Assembly: GCA_002812745.2 (NCBI GenBank)
Contig: NCSJ02000206.1
Coordinates: 1 to 64,000, forward strand
Origin: Scytalidium lignicola
Lineage: Eukaryota; Ascomycota; Leotiomycetes
Direction of reading: 5' to 3'
DNA: 64,000 nucleotides
Below are positions 48,948 to 60,804 of this stretch, in pieces. The translations under genes and the position numbers were made by a program. The notes under the pieces are model-generated. The model ran no database searches and was not told the origin of the DNA. It was given only the letters and a program-made list of their open reading frames with translations. Position 1 is the first letter of the stretch; the number at the start of each line of letters is the position of its first letter.

Positions 48948-51900
48948 ATGGAGTCCGTCCAAATTAACGACAATATCAGCGAGGGCTATCCAGGCGCGGA
49001 GAAGGCCGCTCCAGAAATCCCTCTTGTTCTCGTCCCTTTAACCACAACCAAGAAACCCAAGACCAAAGCACCTCAAGATACAATAGATGAGTTCTGGGCT
49101 AAATTTACCACCAAAACTCCTGGTAAAGGTATGCCATAACTTTTTCAGCCTCCTCTATTTACAATTGCAAGCAAAAAGATAATAACTCATGTCCCTAAGC
49201 CTTCACCATCCTGCCCAAAAATATCTATGCCCAGAAAGCTGGTGAAAAGGTCCCCAAGGGCGACATTGCGGGGCAAAATGCATGCGCGTCTTATGATGAG
49301 GCAGCAGCAATCTGTAAGGCAAAGGTCGAAAAGATCGTGAAAGAATGTCGCCGAGTAAACCAGAAATATCGAGACCCGCATTTCGATATTGAATTTGACC
49401 TGAAATGGGGCAAGAGAGATTGTCTTGTAACTCTTAACCCAGCACCAAAAAAGAATGAAGATGGCGATGATGAAAGTGGATATGAGGATGATGGGTGCAC
49501 CTTTTCGCCAGGATCAGTCAAAAGAGTCGGAGATATTTTCGATAAACCACAATTCTATGTCGCTGGTCCTACATCCGGTGATATCCGCCAGGGCAACGAC
49601 GGAGACTGCTGGTTCCTGGCCGCCTTGACTGCCCTTAGTAATAAGCCTGGCCTCATCGAGCGGGTATGTGTCGCTCGCGATGAAAAAGTCGGNTGTTTAC
49701 GGCTTTGTCTTCCATCGTGATGGTGAGTGGCGGTCCGAAATTATTGATGACAAGCTGTACTTGTCAAAGCAGGACTACGACGAGGGCTTCCTTGAGCGTG
49801 TCCTTATTGAGGACAGACAGAGGATTAACTCCGAGGAGGATTATCGGAAAATATACCAGGTATGCTAATTCTTCATATTTTATCTTTTAAAATAGGGGAC
49901 TAATAGAATGCATAGAGCAACTCTGGGGCCTTATATTTCGCACAATGTTCTGATGAAAATGAAACATGGTATGTTCATGATGTGCAAGGTTGTAGGATTT
50001 ATCTGATAGTTTCATAGGCTACCATTACTGGAAAAGGCATACGCGAAAGCTCATGGTGTAAGCAAATGATGAGATCCAAATAACTGTTCGCGACTACGAG
50101 ATTTGCTAACATTAAAGCAGGATTACTCGGCAATCGAGGGAGGTTTTACAGGTGAAGGCCTAGAAGATTTGACTGGCGGAGTGACTACAGAAGTTTTCAG
50201 CACAGATATCTTAGATAAGGATTACTTTTGGAAGGAAGAACTGCTTAAAGTCAATGATGAGTTCCTCTTTGGATGCGCAACTGGGATATTTGGAGGTTGG
50301 GGTGATCGTAAGGGTATATATGAAGGTCATGCTTACTCAATCATGCGTGCTGTTGAGATTGATGGGCAAAGGCTCTGTTTACTGAGAAATCCCTGGGGAA
50401 TGGGTGAATGGAATGGACCATGGAGTAAGTTTGTGCCTCGGTGATGAGTATTTTAGTCACTAACAACGACTAGGTGATGGAAGTAAAGAGTGGACACCAG
50501 AGTGGATGCAGAAGCTTGATCATCGTTTTGGAAACGATGGGGCGTTCTGGATTTCATATGATGATCTCCTTAAGAAATACCAGACATTCGATCGTACTAG
50601 GCTGTTCTCACCAGAGTGGAAAGTAACCCAGCAGTGGACATGTTTAGAGGTTCCATGGACTGTTGACTACCACAGCACTAAGTTCTCCTTCACTCTTGAG
50701 AAGACTGCACCAGTAATGGTCGTTTTATCACAAGTAAGCATCCTATAGAGACGCTCTAGGCGTGATATTATGCTAATACATACGCACAGTTGGATGGCAG
50801 ATATTTCAAAGGCCTAGAGGGCCAGTATTCTTTCAGACTCTCCTTCCGTATCCATAAAGTAGGCGAAGAAGACTATATTGTCAGAAGCCATGGTAATTAT
50901 TGGATGAGCCGTTCAGTTACAGCTGAGCTCGAGCTAGAGGCTGGCGAGTACCATGTGCTCCTAAAGATCGAAGCGATGCGTAACCAAGATCTCCCAACGG
51001 TTGAGCAGATGGTTCGAGACAATGCCAAAACCAGACGTGATAAGCTTTTGAGAATCGGTCTTGCATATGATCTTGCTCACGCAAAGGGCAAGGTAGTTGA
51101 GACAGAAGAAGAAAAGAAGGGAAAGAAGGCTCTTGAAGCAAAGAAAAAGGAGAAGGAGAGGAAAACAATAAAGGAGAAGTTGATGAAAGAGAAGCAGAAG
51201 AGAAAGCACACTGAGAATAGGGAAAAGCGTAGGCAGTTGAAGGAGAAAGAAAAACGGAAGGCTAAGAAGGCCGCTAAGGCCCAGAAGAAGAAGGAAGAGG
51301 AGATGAATGCTAAGGCTGCAAAGGAAGAAGATAATAAGGCAGAAACAAAGAATGATGGGGTTGAACCCAAAACAGAAGAAAGCCCAGCTAATCCCGAGCA
51401 AGCCATACCGGAGAAGGCAGTCATCAAAGAGGCATCGACCACAACTCCTCAGATTCCAGTAGTAGTTGTATCAGATACCACCTCTGGTAACCAGGCTGGA
51501 GAGACTACTGAAGGCAAAGTTACTGGAAAGGAAACAGGAGCTCCAGAGACGACAACTGAAGAGCCTGCTGAAAAGACTGTGGAGCAATCTCAACCACCAG
51601 CTACGGAGGAGCCGGCACCAGGAGCTGAGGATGGAGTCTCAGAAGAAAGCGACAGCTCCGACGACGACTCTGACATCAACTCGGAAATATCCGACATTAG
51701 CAGCGGCGTAATCGACGACGAGCTCGAAGTCTTGAAATTGGATGCCGAAGCGCAAAACTCAACGCCGCCTGCCAATGATGAGGATCCAGATGAGTTCGAA
51801 CGTGATCCTTGGAACGCGATTATCGTCGTAGGAATGAGGGTGTATAGTAAGAACTCTGATGTTTCTGTGAGGATTGTGAGGCCGAAGACTTGGGGAGATG

Positions 51901-52010
51901 GAGAGTCCGGGCTTGATGTTGATGATTCGGCTGCTGATGCTACCAAGGGGACGGAAGTTGCTAAAGCTGAAGGAAAGGACGAGAGTGAAGGTTCAGAAGT
52001 TTTAGTATAA
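48948..52010 (+). CDS. calpain-family cysteine protease with long charged tail
   Basis: Seven exons: 48948-49128, 49200-49859, 49916-49968, 50018-50057, 50121-50424, 50474-50733 and 50790-52010. The phases close, giving 905 residues, only if the N at 49693 is removed; then ...ARDEKVGVYGFVFHRDGEW reads through. Catalytic residues are all present: Cys in GDCWFLAALTAL (about 196), His in EGHAYSIMRAVEI (about 380) and Asn in LLRNPWGMGEWNGPWS (about 400). A beta-sandwich domain follows (EEDYIVRSHGNYWMSRSVTAE). The last 250 residues are a Lys/Glu-rich helix and an acidic/Ser stretch (SEESDSSDDDSDINSEIS), so the protein is larger than the core. I do not see the MIT domain of PalB/Rim13, so this is a separate calpain. 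It is probably a cytoplasmic calcium- or signal-driven protease; substrates are unknown. Confidence 0.92.
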
Positions 52011-52538
52011 GCTCATAGGATATCGCTCTTCTTGGAACGCCTTGGTAATGCGAAAGTTCACGAGAATGAGGGGTTGAATGTATGTATGTGTATGATCTTA
52101 ATTCACGAACATTTTTGTTAGCTAGCTGTGTGTGGTTTTTGTCTATTTGCTATTGAATATGATATCTACATCAACTAGATAATATGAGATTAGTATCTAA
52201 GCTTCTCGTGATCAGTCCGTTATTCCTATATTTAAATTCCGAACGATGAATGAAATTGGCCGAAATCTAGATTCTAGATTCTTTACTATATCATGGGGGG
52301 GAGGGGGTTTCGCTAGTAACCCTCCTGTTTATACAGCTCCCCCTCTGAACGAGGTTTATCGGTATACAGTCCGAATCGTCTACTTAGAAAAGACTAACCA
52401 TTTATCACTATAATAAGCAAGTAGTCCAGAGCGTGGAAAAGCTAGAGAATGTAGAAATGTACTTAGATTCCAAATCTTGAGCAAGATACTTCAGAAGTGG
52501 CAAACTTTTATCCTTGAAGTCATCTAGGCGCTATACTG
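52011..52538. other. intergenic, left flank of the displaced rDNA fragment
   Basis: No gene is seen. A G-rich run (GGGGGGGAGGGGG) lies near 52284. The boundary with the 28S-like sequence is at 52539, where AGTGTGGCCTATCG begins. Confidence 0.5.
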
Positions 52539-53108
52539 AGTGTGGCCTATCGATCCTTTAGTCCCTCGAAGTTTGAGGCTAGAGGTGCCAGAAAAGTTAC
52601 CACAGGGATGGACCGCGTGTCCAATGCGATGGTCCTCGATGTTTCGAGGTACGATCGCGAAAGGCACCCCCACGTCCCAGGCTATAGCCAACCACTATAG
52701 TCTAGTCCGGCATGTCCTCCATACCACTTGGGCATGTTAAGAGAGACCTGAGAATGGCTCTTTGTAGGGCAACACACCTGGTTGCTGGGAAGCTCTCGTT
52801 AGGTGCATGGTACCAAGGCGAACACCTAACAGGTGTTCGTCAGCGTGGTTACGCAGGTGACAATCCATGTAATAGAGGCAATCAGCAGCAGACCTGGCCA
52901 TACTAGTGAATGTAATTTTTTCACAGGGCTTGGCTGTTCAACGCTCGCTAAGGTGTGGGTTGGAGATGCTCCACGACAGCATCATCTGGCTTAAGGTACG
53001 GGCTACGCCCACCGGAGACGGTGGAGTGTCTACGGGCTGTGGAGCCCAGAAGCACTCGTGAGGTATAACGGAACTGGCTTGTGGCAGCCAAGCGTTCATA
53101 GCGACGTT

Positions 53109-53144
<36 letters not shown>

Positions 53145-53185
53145 ACCGAAGCGGAATTCGGTAAGCGTTGGATTGTTCACCCACT
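52539..53185 (+). pseudogene. partial nuclear 28S rRNA gene fragment, interrupted by a group I intron
   Basis: Bases 52539-52609 (AGTGTGGCCTATCGATCC...CACAGGGAT) and 53072-53185 (AACTGGCTTGTGGCAGCC...TTCACCCACT) match conserved 3' 28S rRNA, as I know it, almost base for base. They correspond to the peptidyl-transferase region. Between them is a complete 462-base group I intron. The fragment starts abruptly and stops at the second intron's 5' splice site. There is no 5' LSU sequence, 5.8S or IGS, so it is an orphan piece, not an rDNA unit. It differs from the usual ascomycete sequence at a few sites by transitions. It is unspliced, so DNA-level transposition or recombination is more likely than an RNA copy. 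Confidence 0.9.
52610..53071 (+). ncRNA. group I intron at LSU position L2449
   Basis: It is inserted exactly between GGGAT and AACTGGC, the E. coli LSU position 2449 site known for fungal nuclear group I introns. The 5' exon ends in T and the intron ends in G (ATAACGG), as required. GTCCC at 52674-52678 can pair with GGGAT to form P1 with the terminal U-G wobble; GGTCCT at 52631 is an alternative. The core segment GGCAACACACCTGGTTGCTGG at about 52768-52788 is shared with the next intron and fits the P4-P6 (P/Q) region. CTTAAGGTACGGGC near 52990 could be the S element. I see no homing endonuclease frame. It should self-splice if transcribed, but nothing shows it is. Confidence 0.8.
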
Positions 53186-53390
53186 GGACGCAGGAGGTAT
53201 TCTACTCGATTACACCAGTCCTGATTTGTTTGTGAGAAGGCTACGGCCAAATGTAATCTTTTGAGTTTCTTCTTGGTGGGGATAGTCGGGTTCCCGAGTT
53301 CATAGGCGGGAATTATGCCGGCTAGTCATATAGTATCACGTCTGCAGGGGCTATATGGCAACACAACCTGGTTCGGGGAAGGCTGTAGCG
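53186..53390 (+). ncRNA. truncated group I intron at LSU position L2563
   Basis: Inserted after CACCCACT, the L2563 site. An internal guide GGTGGG at 53275-53280 pairs fully with the six-base exon end CCCACU, with the terminal U-G. The P/Q core GGCAACACAACCTGGTTCGGGG at about 53357-53378 matches the upstream intron. The 3' core and the downstream exon (AATAGGGAACGTG) are absent, so the insert ends within the core near 53390. It cannot splice. Confidence 0.7.
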
Positions 53391-53698
53391 GACTTTTCTA
53401 TAAAGTTTCGTTAGCAATATTCAAAAATTAATATCAGGCAACAGGGGAGATAATGACGTTATTGTCTCTTTGGTCACCCGAAATCCCAGATATATTGCCC
53501 GTTCTGGAAAATGGCTTGCATTTCGGATTACAAACCCACCTAAGCACATCATTATCCTAATGCGGGGCAAAGCCGCCCTTCCGTCAACCAGAGCACATGC
53601 TAATTATATAAAACATACAGCTCACTCTTAACCTAAATACAATAGTTAAAGGGTTTCATAAACACATAATTCACTAAAAGGACTTCAAAGGACTAGCA
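53391..53698. other. right flank of the rDNA fragment and upstream of the DUF427 gene
   Basis: The sequence becomes AT-rich directly after the broken intron. I find no rRNA sequence here and no gene. It lies just before the ATG at 53699. Confidence 0.45.
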
Positions 53699-54596
53699 AT
53701 GGCAGAGTTAGTCGTCAATTCTAAAGTGGAGTGAATATAATCTAATCACTTTTAGTCTTAAAACTCTAGCAAATACACTGGTATCTAACGGCCCTGTCAA
53801 ACTCGAAATCACCCCACGCCGTGTGAGAGGTCTCTTGGATGGTGTCTGGTTGTTTGACACTATTGAAGCTCGTCATGTGTGGGAACACAAATATTTCCCT
53901 CAGTTTTGGGTGCCTTTAAAGTCTGTTACTGAAGGAGTATTAACCAAAGGCGATGCCTTTGACTCAGATAAAAGTGCATTTATAGCCACAGCAAAGGGCC
54001 AGGAGAAATTCACATCACGTGTAATGATCTTCGAGAAAGGACCTCTTGCGGGTCTTGTTCGATTTGAATTCAAGTCTCTAGGTAAGATAGAGTTTCTAAT
54101 TTTCCTCTTACCTTTAACAGTTTCTGACGTTTCATAGATGCTTGGTTTGAAGAAGATCAACAAATATATGATCATCCCAAGAACCCATATACCCGTATTG
54201 ACATATTACCTTCGTCGAGAAAAATCACGGTAAAGGTCGGGGGCGTTCAAATAGCTGAGAGCTCAAGCTCGATGTTTCTTTTTGAGACAGGATTAAGGAC
54301 TAGATATTACCTCCCAAAGACATCGGTAAATGAGAAAGTAATCTAATTTTGATGCTGTATTTCTGACATTAACATAGGTTCAATGGAAGTACTTGACCAA
54401 GAGCGACACAACTTCAAAGTGTCCATACAAAGGCCTTGCTCAGTACTATAACATCGTGATCGATGGAAAAGAATACAAGGATACTATTTGGTGGTACGAG
54501 TATCCTATTACGGAGTCCGCTGCTGTTGCTGGACATGTTTCTTTCTATAATGAGAAAGTGGACATTTACGTTGATGGGGTCTTAGAAGAAAAGTAA
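53699..54596 (+). CDS. double-DUF427-domain protein
   Basis: Exons 53756-54081, 54138-54325 and 54378-54596 join cleanly (phases 1 and 0) and encode two DUF427 copies. Copy 1 contains RVRGLLDGVWLFDTIEARHV and WEHKYFPQFWVPL. Copy 2 contains ITVKVGGVQIAESSSSMFLF, TRYYLPKTSVQWKYL and DTIWWYEYPI. Repeats of this kind occur in fungal homologues. Members of DUF427 are small beta-fold domains of unknown activity. The first exon is unclear: ATGGCAGAGTTA at 53699 looks like the expected start, and the TTTTAG acceptor before 53756 is good, but the donor GTCGTC would give the wrong phase by one base. An indel error or a broken start is possible. The gene sits among accessory genes. Confidence 0.75.
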
Positions 54597-54742
54597 ATCA
54601 GTTCCAAGTGATGAAATATATTATGATTGGTAACTTGTGATACAGAGTGTTGCCTGTCTTGACAAAATTATGAAATTGTTACGAAGACAAATATCTTCAC
54701 TATTGTTAGTTCAGTGTTGGGCATTATTCTCTTCTATTATAG

Positions 54743-56573
54743 TTAAAATAATAAGTTATCATCCTCTCCCGCAAAGGGGATAATTTCATCCCATAATAAA
54801 GTACAATGTTGTGTATTAAATTTTTCTTGCCATAAGGTCTTGCGAATAATGTTTCTCAATGACTCTATATCGTTTATTCCCAAGAGGAAGCAAATTGCTC
54901 GTAACTCCTCCATGAACCATATTCTTTCAATTGATTCTGATGAAGATAATACCCCTATAAACAGGATCCACACTAGCCACATTTGCCTTTCAAAATCTCC
55001 CATCCACCAATCCTTGTTTTGGAAGTCCAATGCCTTTTTGAGCCTCTTTGAGAGATGATGAAATATCGGTGACGAAGGCGATATTTCTCTAATTATAAGA
55101 TAGAGATAAATGTGCAAAGCTGTTTGCAAAGCTAAAACCCCAAGTTCAGAGGCTGCTTCACTTACAGTATCATCCTTATTTAGGAGAAGTAAGCGGTATT
55201 CGGTGGTATAGATGAGATTGCTCACGGCAATCCGATCTAACCTAGGAAGGTTACTGAACTCAAGAGTGGCAGAAAGGTTCCGCAAGCAATAGATTATATC
55301 GTTAATGGATGACACTATTCCAAATAACATCTGTGGATCAAAGAGATCTGAATCCTTCACAACATATGTTGATATATCCGATAGATCAGTTGCAAAGGGT
55401 AAAAGTGGCTGGATACCCCAAATAGTAGCAAAACATAAGTCTGACCTATAGAAGAATCCCAGTCAGTATTCGCTATCCTTCGTCAACATATTAATCCTCT
55501 AAGTTACGTACCACGCCACCATTCTCTGAATTAGGCCCTTCAGAGAGTTGATTCCACCTCGAATATTGACTAATCGCATGAGACCCAAGATGTGCATCTT
55601 AGCCACATCATATTTACCACTCAAGTTCTATTCACCTAGTAAGCTAAGATGTTCCATTGAAGATGTACTAAAATAGGTGGCACGGTTTACCTCTCTGTTA
55701 GCAAGCATTGATACAGCAGCAATCGTAGCATCATCAGAACCTCCCGGAGAATCTGCCAGTCGTTCATTGATAATCCTAAAGGTTTCACCCCCATGATATA
55801 GGCATTCAACAGAATCTTGGATACCATATTCTACATCTCGATGAAGTGCAACAAGGTAAAGGATCGCATGCAGCATTGCACTATCTGCCGATGCATGATA
55901 AAAGAAGTCTCCCTCGGGATTTACAGCTATAGAATTTGTTCTATAAGCTGTGTGATCTGTCTATAATGTTAGCTCAAATAAAAGGTAGTGGAGAAAGAAA
56001 CCACACTTACAACGAACAAGCAACTGCTCGCTACGAGGCTGGAGACTAATAACCAGCGAGTCAAACGGGTCTACTTTACTTGTACTAATGACAACTGGTG
56101 GACTGCTAGGTTGTCTTAACTTTCTAGGCCGCAATATTTCTTGATCTTGTATTATGGGAGCAGGTGTGTTGGTCGTATCTATCATTTGCTCACTTGCCAA
56201 TGCTTTAACTTTTTGCTGAAGGAGGGATTTAGTCTTGGCTTTATGAGTCCAGGAGTCTAACTTGAATTTTCCTTTATATAAAGATGGCGATGTATGTGTT
56301 TGGTCGATAGAAACCTTTTCATCACCAATAACAGCTTGCTGGTGTTGTTTTCGTACATAATTTTTCATAGCATGGATACGAATCCTTTTGGAAGTTTCAG
56401 CTGCTTTGATCTCAGACGGACCGGAAATGGTGACAAATTCAAAAGATGGTCCTTCGTTGTAAGAGATATTAGAATCAGGATATCTCTCTGATTCTTGTAC
56501 TACTTAGATTTGTTAGAGTTAGATGAAATCATATTTTAAATTTAGAAGGCTCACATAGAGCTTCATGTTCCAT
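54743..56573 (-). CDS. fungal-specific transcription factor-like protein (DUF3468 type, no zinc cluster)
   Basis: Five exons: 56555-56573, 56011-56499, 55691-55956, 55512-55627 and 54743-55445 give 530 residues with closed phases. The N-terminal part has a conserved FEFVTISGPSEIKAAETSK/RIHAMKNYVRK segment typical of these proteins. The fungal-trans_2 region follows (SADSAMLHAILYLVALHRDV, GGETFRIINERLADSPGGS, KYDVAKMHILGLMRLVNIRG, GLIQRMVAW, DLCFATIWG). There is no Zn2Cys6 motif, so it may act with a partner or not bind DNA directly; many such fungal proteins lack the cluster. The tail near 54.7-55.4 kb is hydrophobic-helical and ends AGEDDNLLF. It reads away from the DUF427 gene (convergent, 146 bp). 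The target is unknown. Confidence 0.85.
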
Positions 56574-57353
56574 TGTCTGTTTGGATTTTCTGAATGGCAG
56601 CTTCGTAGCTTATCTTCCTTTCTCAATGTTCGTTGTTAAAAGTGTCAGTCTATATAAGACTAAATGCTTTTATTGATCTATTATATCAATGTACCAGATA
56701 ACTGTAGTTTATCTATGTCAAGTCGTAGTAAAACGGATCTGAGCACTGACGTAGAAACTTAGATCCGAAGTTGGAATTCTCATATCAGTAGATGCCCCTC
56801 TTTTGCTCGCGTTCTTTAAGAATAAACACTGAAAGGCTTTCCAAACAAATAAATATATCCCTCCCTGATACATTAGATATACTGAAGCTCGTCAAGCGTT
56901 ATCTCCGAAGCTGGGCTAGTTAATTTGCATGTGTATTAATAAGCTCGATTACAGAAGTATATTGGAGGTGGCGGCGACTCCAAAACGCTACTGGTTGGTT
57001 TCCGGAGAATTAGCTCTATAAATATTTATTTTATTGGAGCTAATAAATTGCATCATTCAAATCTCCCAATAACTCCTTGATTGATAAGTTTAGCTGAGAT
57101 TTATCTATATCCACCTAATCTTGGATTAACACTCCAAGGTTCTTCCATCCATCTCTCAACCTTCCCTAGGTGAGGTATTATATGAGCTCCTGAATCCTAT
57201 TATTTGCCCATTATATTTCTCTGGTGTTGTCTTCTTAGTCTTAGAAACCTCAGTTTATATCATCCCTTAACTACTGTAAGGTGATGGACTACATGAAAGA
57301 GTTTAGATAGTTGCATCCTAAACTGCTTACAGTGATCTTGTGTTTAACTTCTT
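56574..57353. other. intergenic, AT-rich, no gene seen
   Basis: This spacer holds the 5' side of the regulator at 56573 and the 3' side of the SET-domain gene. I see no coding sequence or notable repeat. Confidence 0.5.
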
Positions 57354-58655
57354 TTAGGAATTCGACAAGGAATCATCCAAGCTGTTAATTAAGTCCATAG
57401 TATTAATTGCATCATGCGAATCATTTTCTGCAAGTTGATGCATCTCCAACTCCAGTAGTGCCCACTTCTTAGCTTCTAGCCAATATCCAAGGCGTTGATT
57501 ATAGGAAGCAGCAAGGCGATAGGCTCTTGCAAGGTAGTCCGTCAGGCCCTCTTCTTCGATTAAATCAACAAGAGTTTTCGTTCTGGCAGCTGCCTTCTTG
57601 GTCACCACATCTGGTATATTCTCCAGTGAGTCAAACAGCTTGGAGATTTTTATTCTCGTGTGATCACTTTCTCTGGATTGACAGGCAATGCAATCACAGG
57701 TAAAACCATATTGACCCAACCGTGATTTCCTCTCGCTAGCTGGTTTCAAGAGTGGAATATAGCTAACGGTGAGTTCCTCACCTTCCTCGATATCAACAGC
57801 CGCAAAGATAACCCTATGGCCCATTTGCTCACTCCAATAGTTACCACAATTCGGCTTGCACGAATGATTTATTCGAGCAATTCTAGGGAAGAGACCTACT
57901 CTGTTATTGCCGGTATTATATGCATTGCTTCTGAAGATCGTCAGAAGTTTGCTCTGGTCTTGCTCAGACGGAAATCGATGTTCATGTAGATCAAGATACT
58001 GCTCCTGTTCTTCTACAGACAAATTCTCGAAAGAAAATTCAAGGTCGTTAACCATATCTACGATCCTATATCCTTGACCGGGGACTATCTTTGGCAATTC
58101 AACGGATACCAAGGGTTCTTCTATGATGATTTTGGTACCGCGTGGTATTGGTGTTATTGCAAATGCTCCTAGACCCCTTCCTGGAGAAGGGATTACTTTG
58201 TAAATAGGAGAAAGAACTGTGGTTTATTAGTTATGAATTCAATAATTGCAACCATCACAGCTATGTTTTATTCTGAGTTCTATATTATGGGATGGGTGCA
58301 AAATGCTCAAGATAGTGGTGCATACTTTCGATATAATGGCTTTCTAGTTCTTCCTTCCTTCGTCTCTCATCAATAACAGTATTAGCTAAATTTTTATCAA
58401 GTTCTGTGAGAACTTTCTATGACAAATAAGTAAGATGTAGATTCATGAAAAGGCAGAGATATATACCAAACATGTCTCAGGTCCTACAGTACCGTTCCCT
58501 CTGGTATGAGACAGATCCGGGTAAGATTGATAAGAATCTTTTGAAGAAATATGACAGGATTGTTCATAGAAAATACATGCATCTGTACGCATGATAGCTA
58601 TTAGAGGTAAAAACAGGACTGCCAAGATGTTGGAAGACACGATAGATCTCGCCAT
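57354..58655 (-). CDS. SET-domain protein with N-terminal signal peptide
   Basis: Three exons, 58467-58655, 58326-58416 and 57354-58216, fit with phases 0 and 1 and give 380 residues. Residues 1-27 (MARSIVSSNILAVLFLPLIA, then IMRTDAC) look like a secretory signal peptide. A Cys-bearing segment follows (CIFYEQSCHISS). The SET domain begins at RGLGAFAI (GxG), with NHSCKPNC near residue 210, ELTVSYIPL, and the post-SET-like cysteines YGFTCDCIACQS. The C terminus is a TPR-like helical region (DYLARAYRLAASYNQRLGYW). SET enzymes transfer methyl groups from SAM to lysine. The signal peptide would send this one out of the nucleus, which is unusual. If the first exon is wrong, the protein would be an ordinary SMYD-like cytosolic enzyme; both later exon joins fit well. 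Confidence 0.82.
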
Positions 58656-59520
58656 TGGGACTTGTCAATGCGATGTTCTTCTTCTTAAATTTTCATGATT
58701 TATATAGAACNTTTTTTAATTCTGCAAGAAAATTGGAAGATTACTGAAATATTTAAAGAAATCTGGCGTGGTTTTGAAACAAGAAGTAGGGGTATTTTGT
58801 CTGATACGCCAAGATCCCAAGTGGTGTAAGCCACAAACTCCCTCTCCCTTTCAGATATATCTCAGGTACTATTTAATTGCATTATTATTAATTGATTTCA
58901 CAAAATAGGTAATATTTAAACTCAATAACCCTACTTATCGATATCTATGCATTGATCTCTATAAAATCTAACTATCCGCAAATCTATTTTCATACAATAC
59001 AACGCATAGATGCGACCGGCTTGTACTTTCAAGATACCCATGGGACGCCCTAGTAATATCGATGCTAACTATCATCATAAAGCTTCGACATCTGCGCATC
59101 AATAATCTTGCGTATAACACCTTGAGTATTGCTAGTGTTATCTAATTCGTAAATGAGTTGTTTGATGTCTAAATTTTTGTTTGTTCGATTAGAATCTTTT
59201 CAAAAACCTCGTGCNTTTTTTGCATAGCTTTACTACCTGGTTGTACGTGACACCACCTTTTGGAACTAGTTACTAATGCCTAAGGCATAGACAATAATAG
59301 ATCCTTTCCTTGATTTTCCTCGAGTAGGCGGAAATATCGGGCAGAATTTGTGATCGAAAAATTTCCTGGGATTATTTGGGCAGCATGCGACCTGACCGCC
59401 CACGCCGCCTTCACACTCTCCAACCGTCTAGCATATTAGAGGCAGCTTGAACCATTTTATACCCCACCCTCTCATTTTTTCCCTCTCTATTCCTTCAAGA
59501 AGTATAGCCTTATTGCAGAG
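58656..59520. other. intergenic; AT-rich, two N-homopolymer sites
   Basis: N bases lie at 58711 and 59215, each before a poly-T run. No gene is seen. The last 60 bases (C/T-rich) are the leader of the methyltransferase gene. Confidence 0.5.
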
Positions 59521-60804
<1,284 letters not shown>

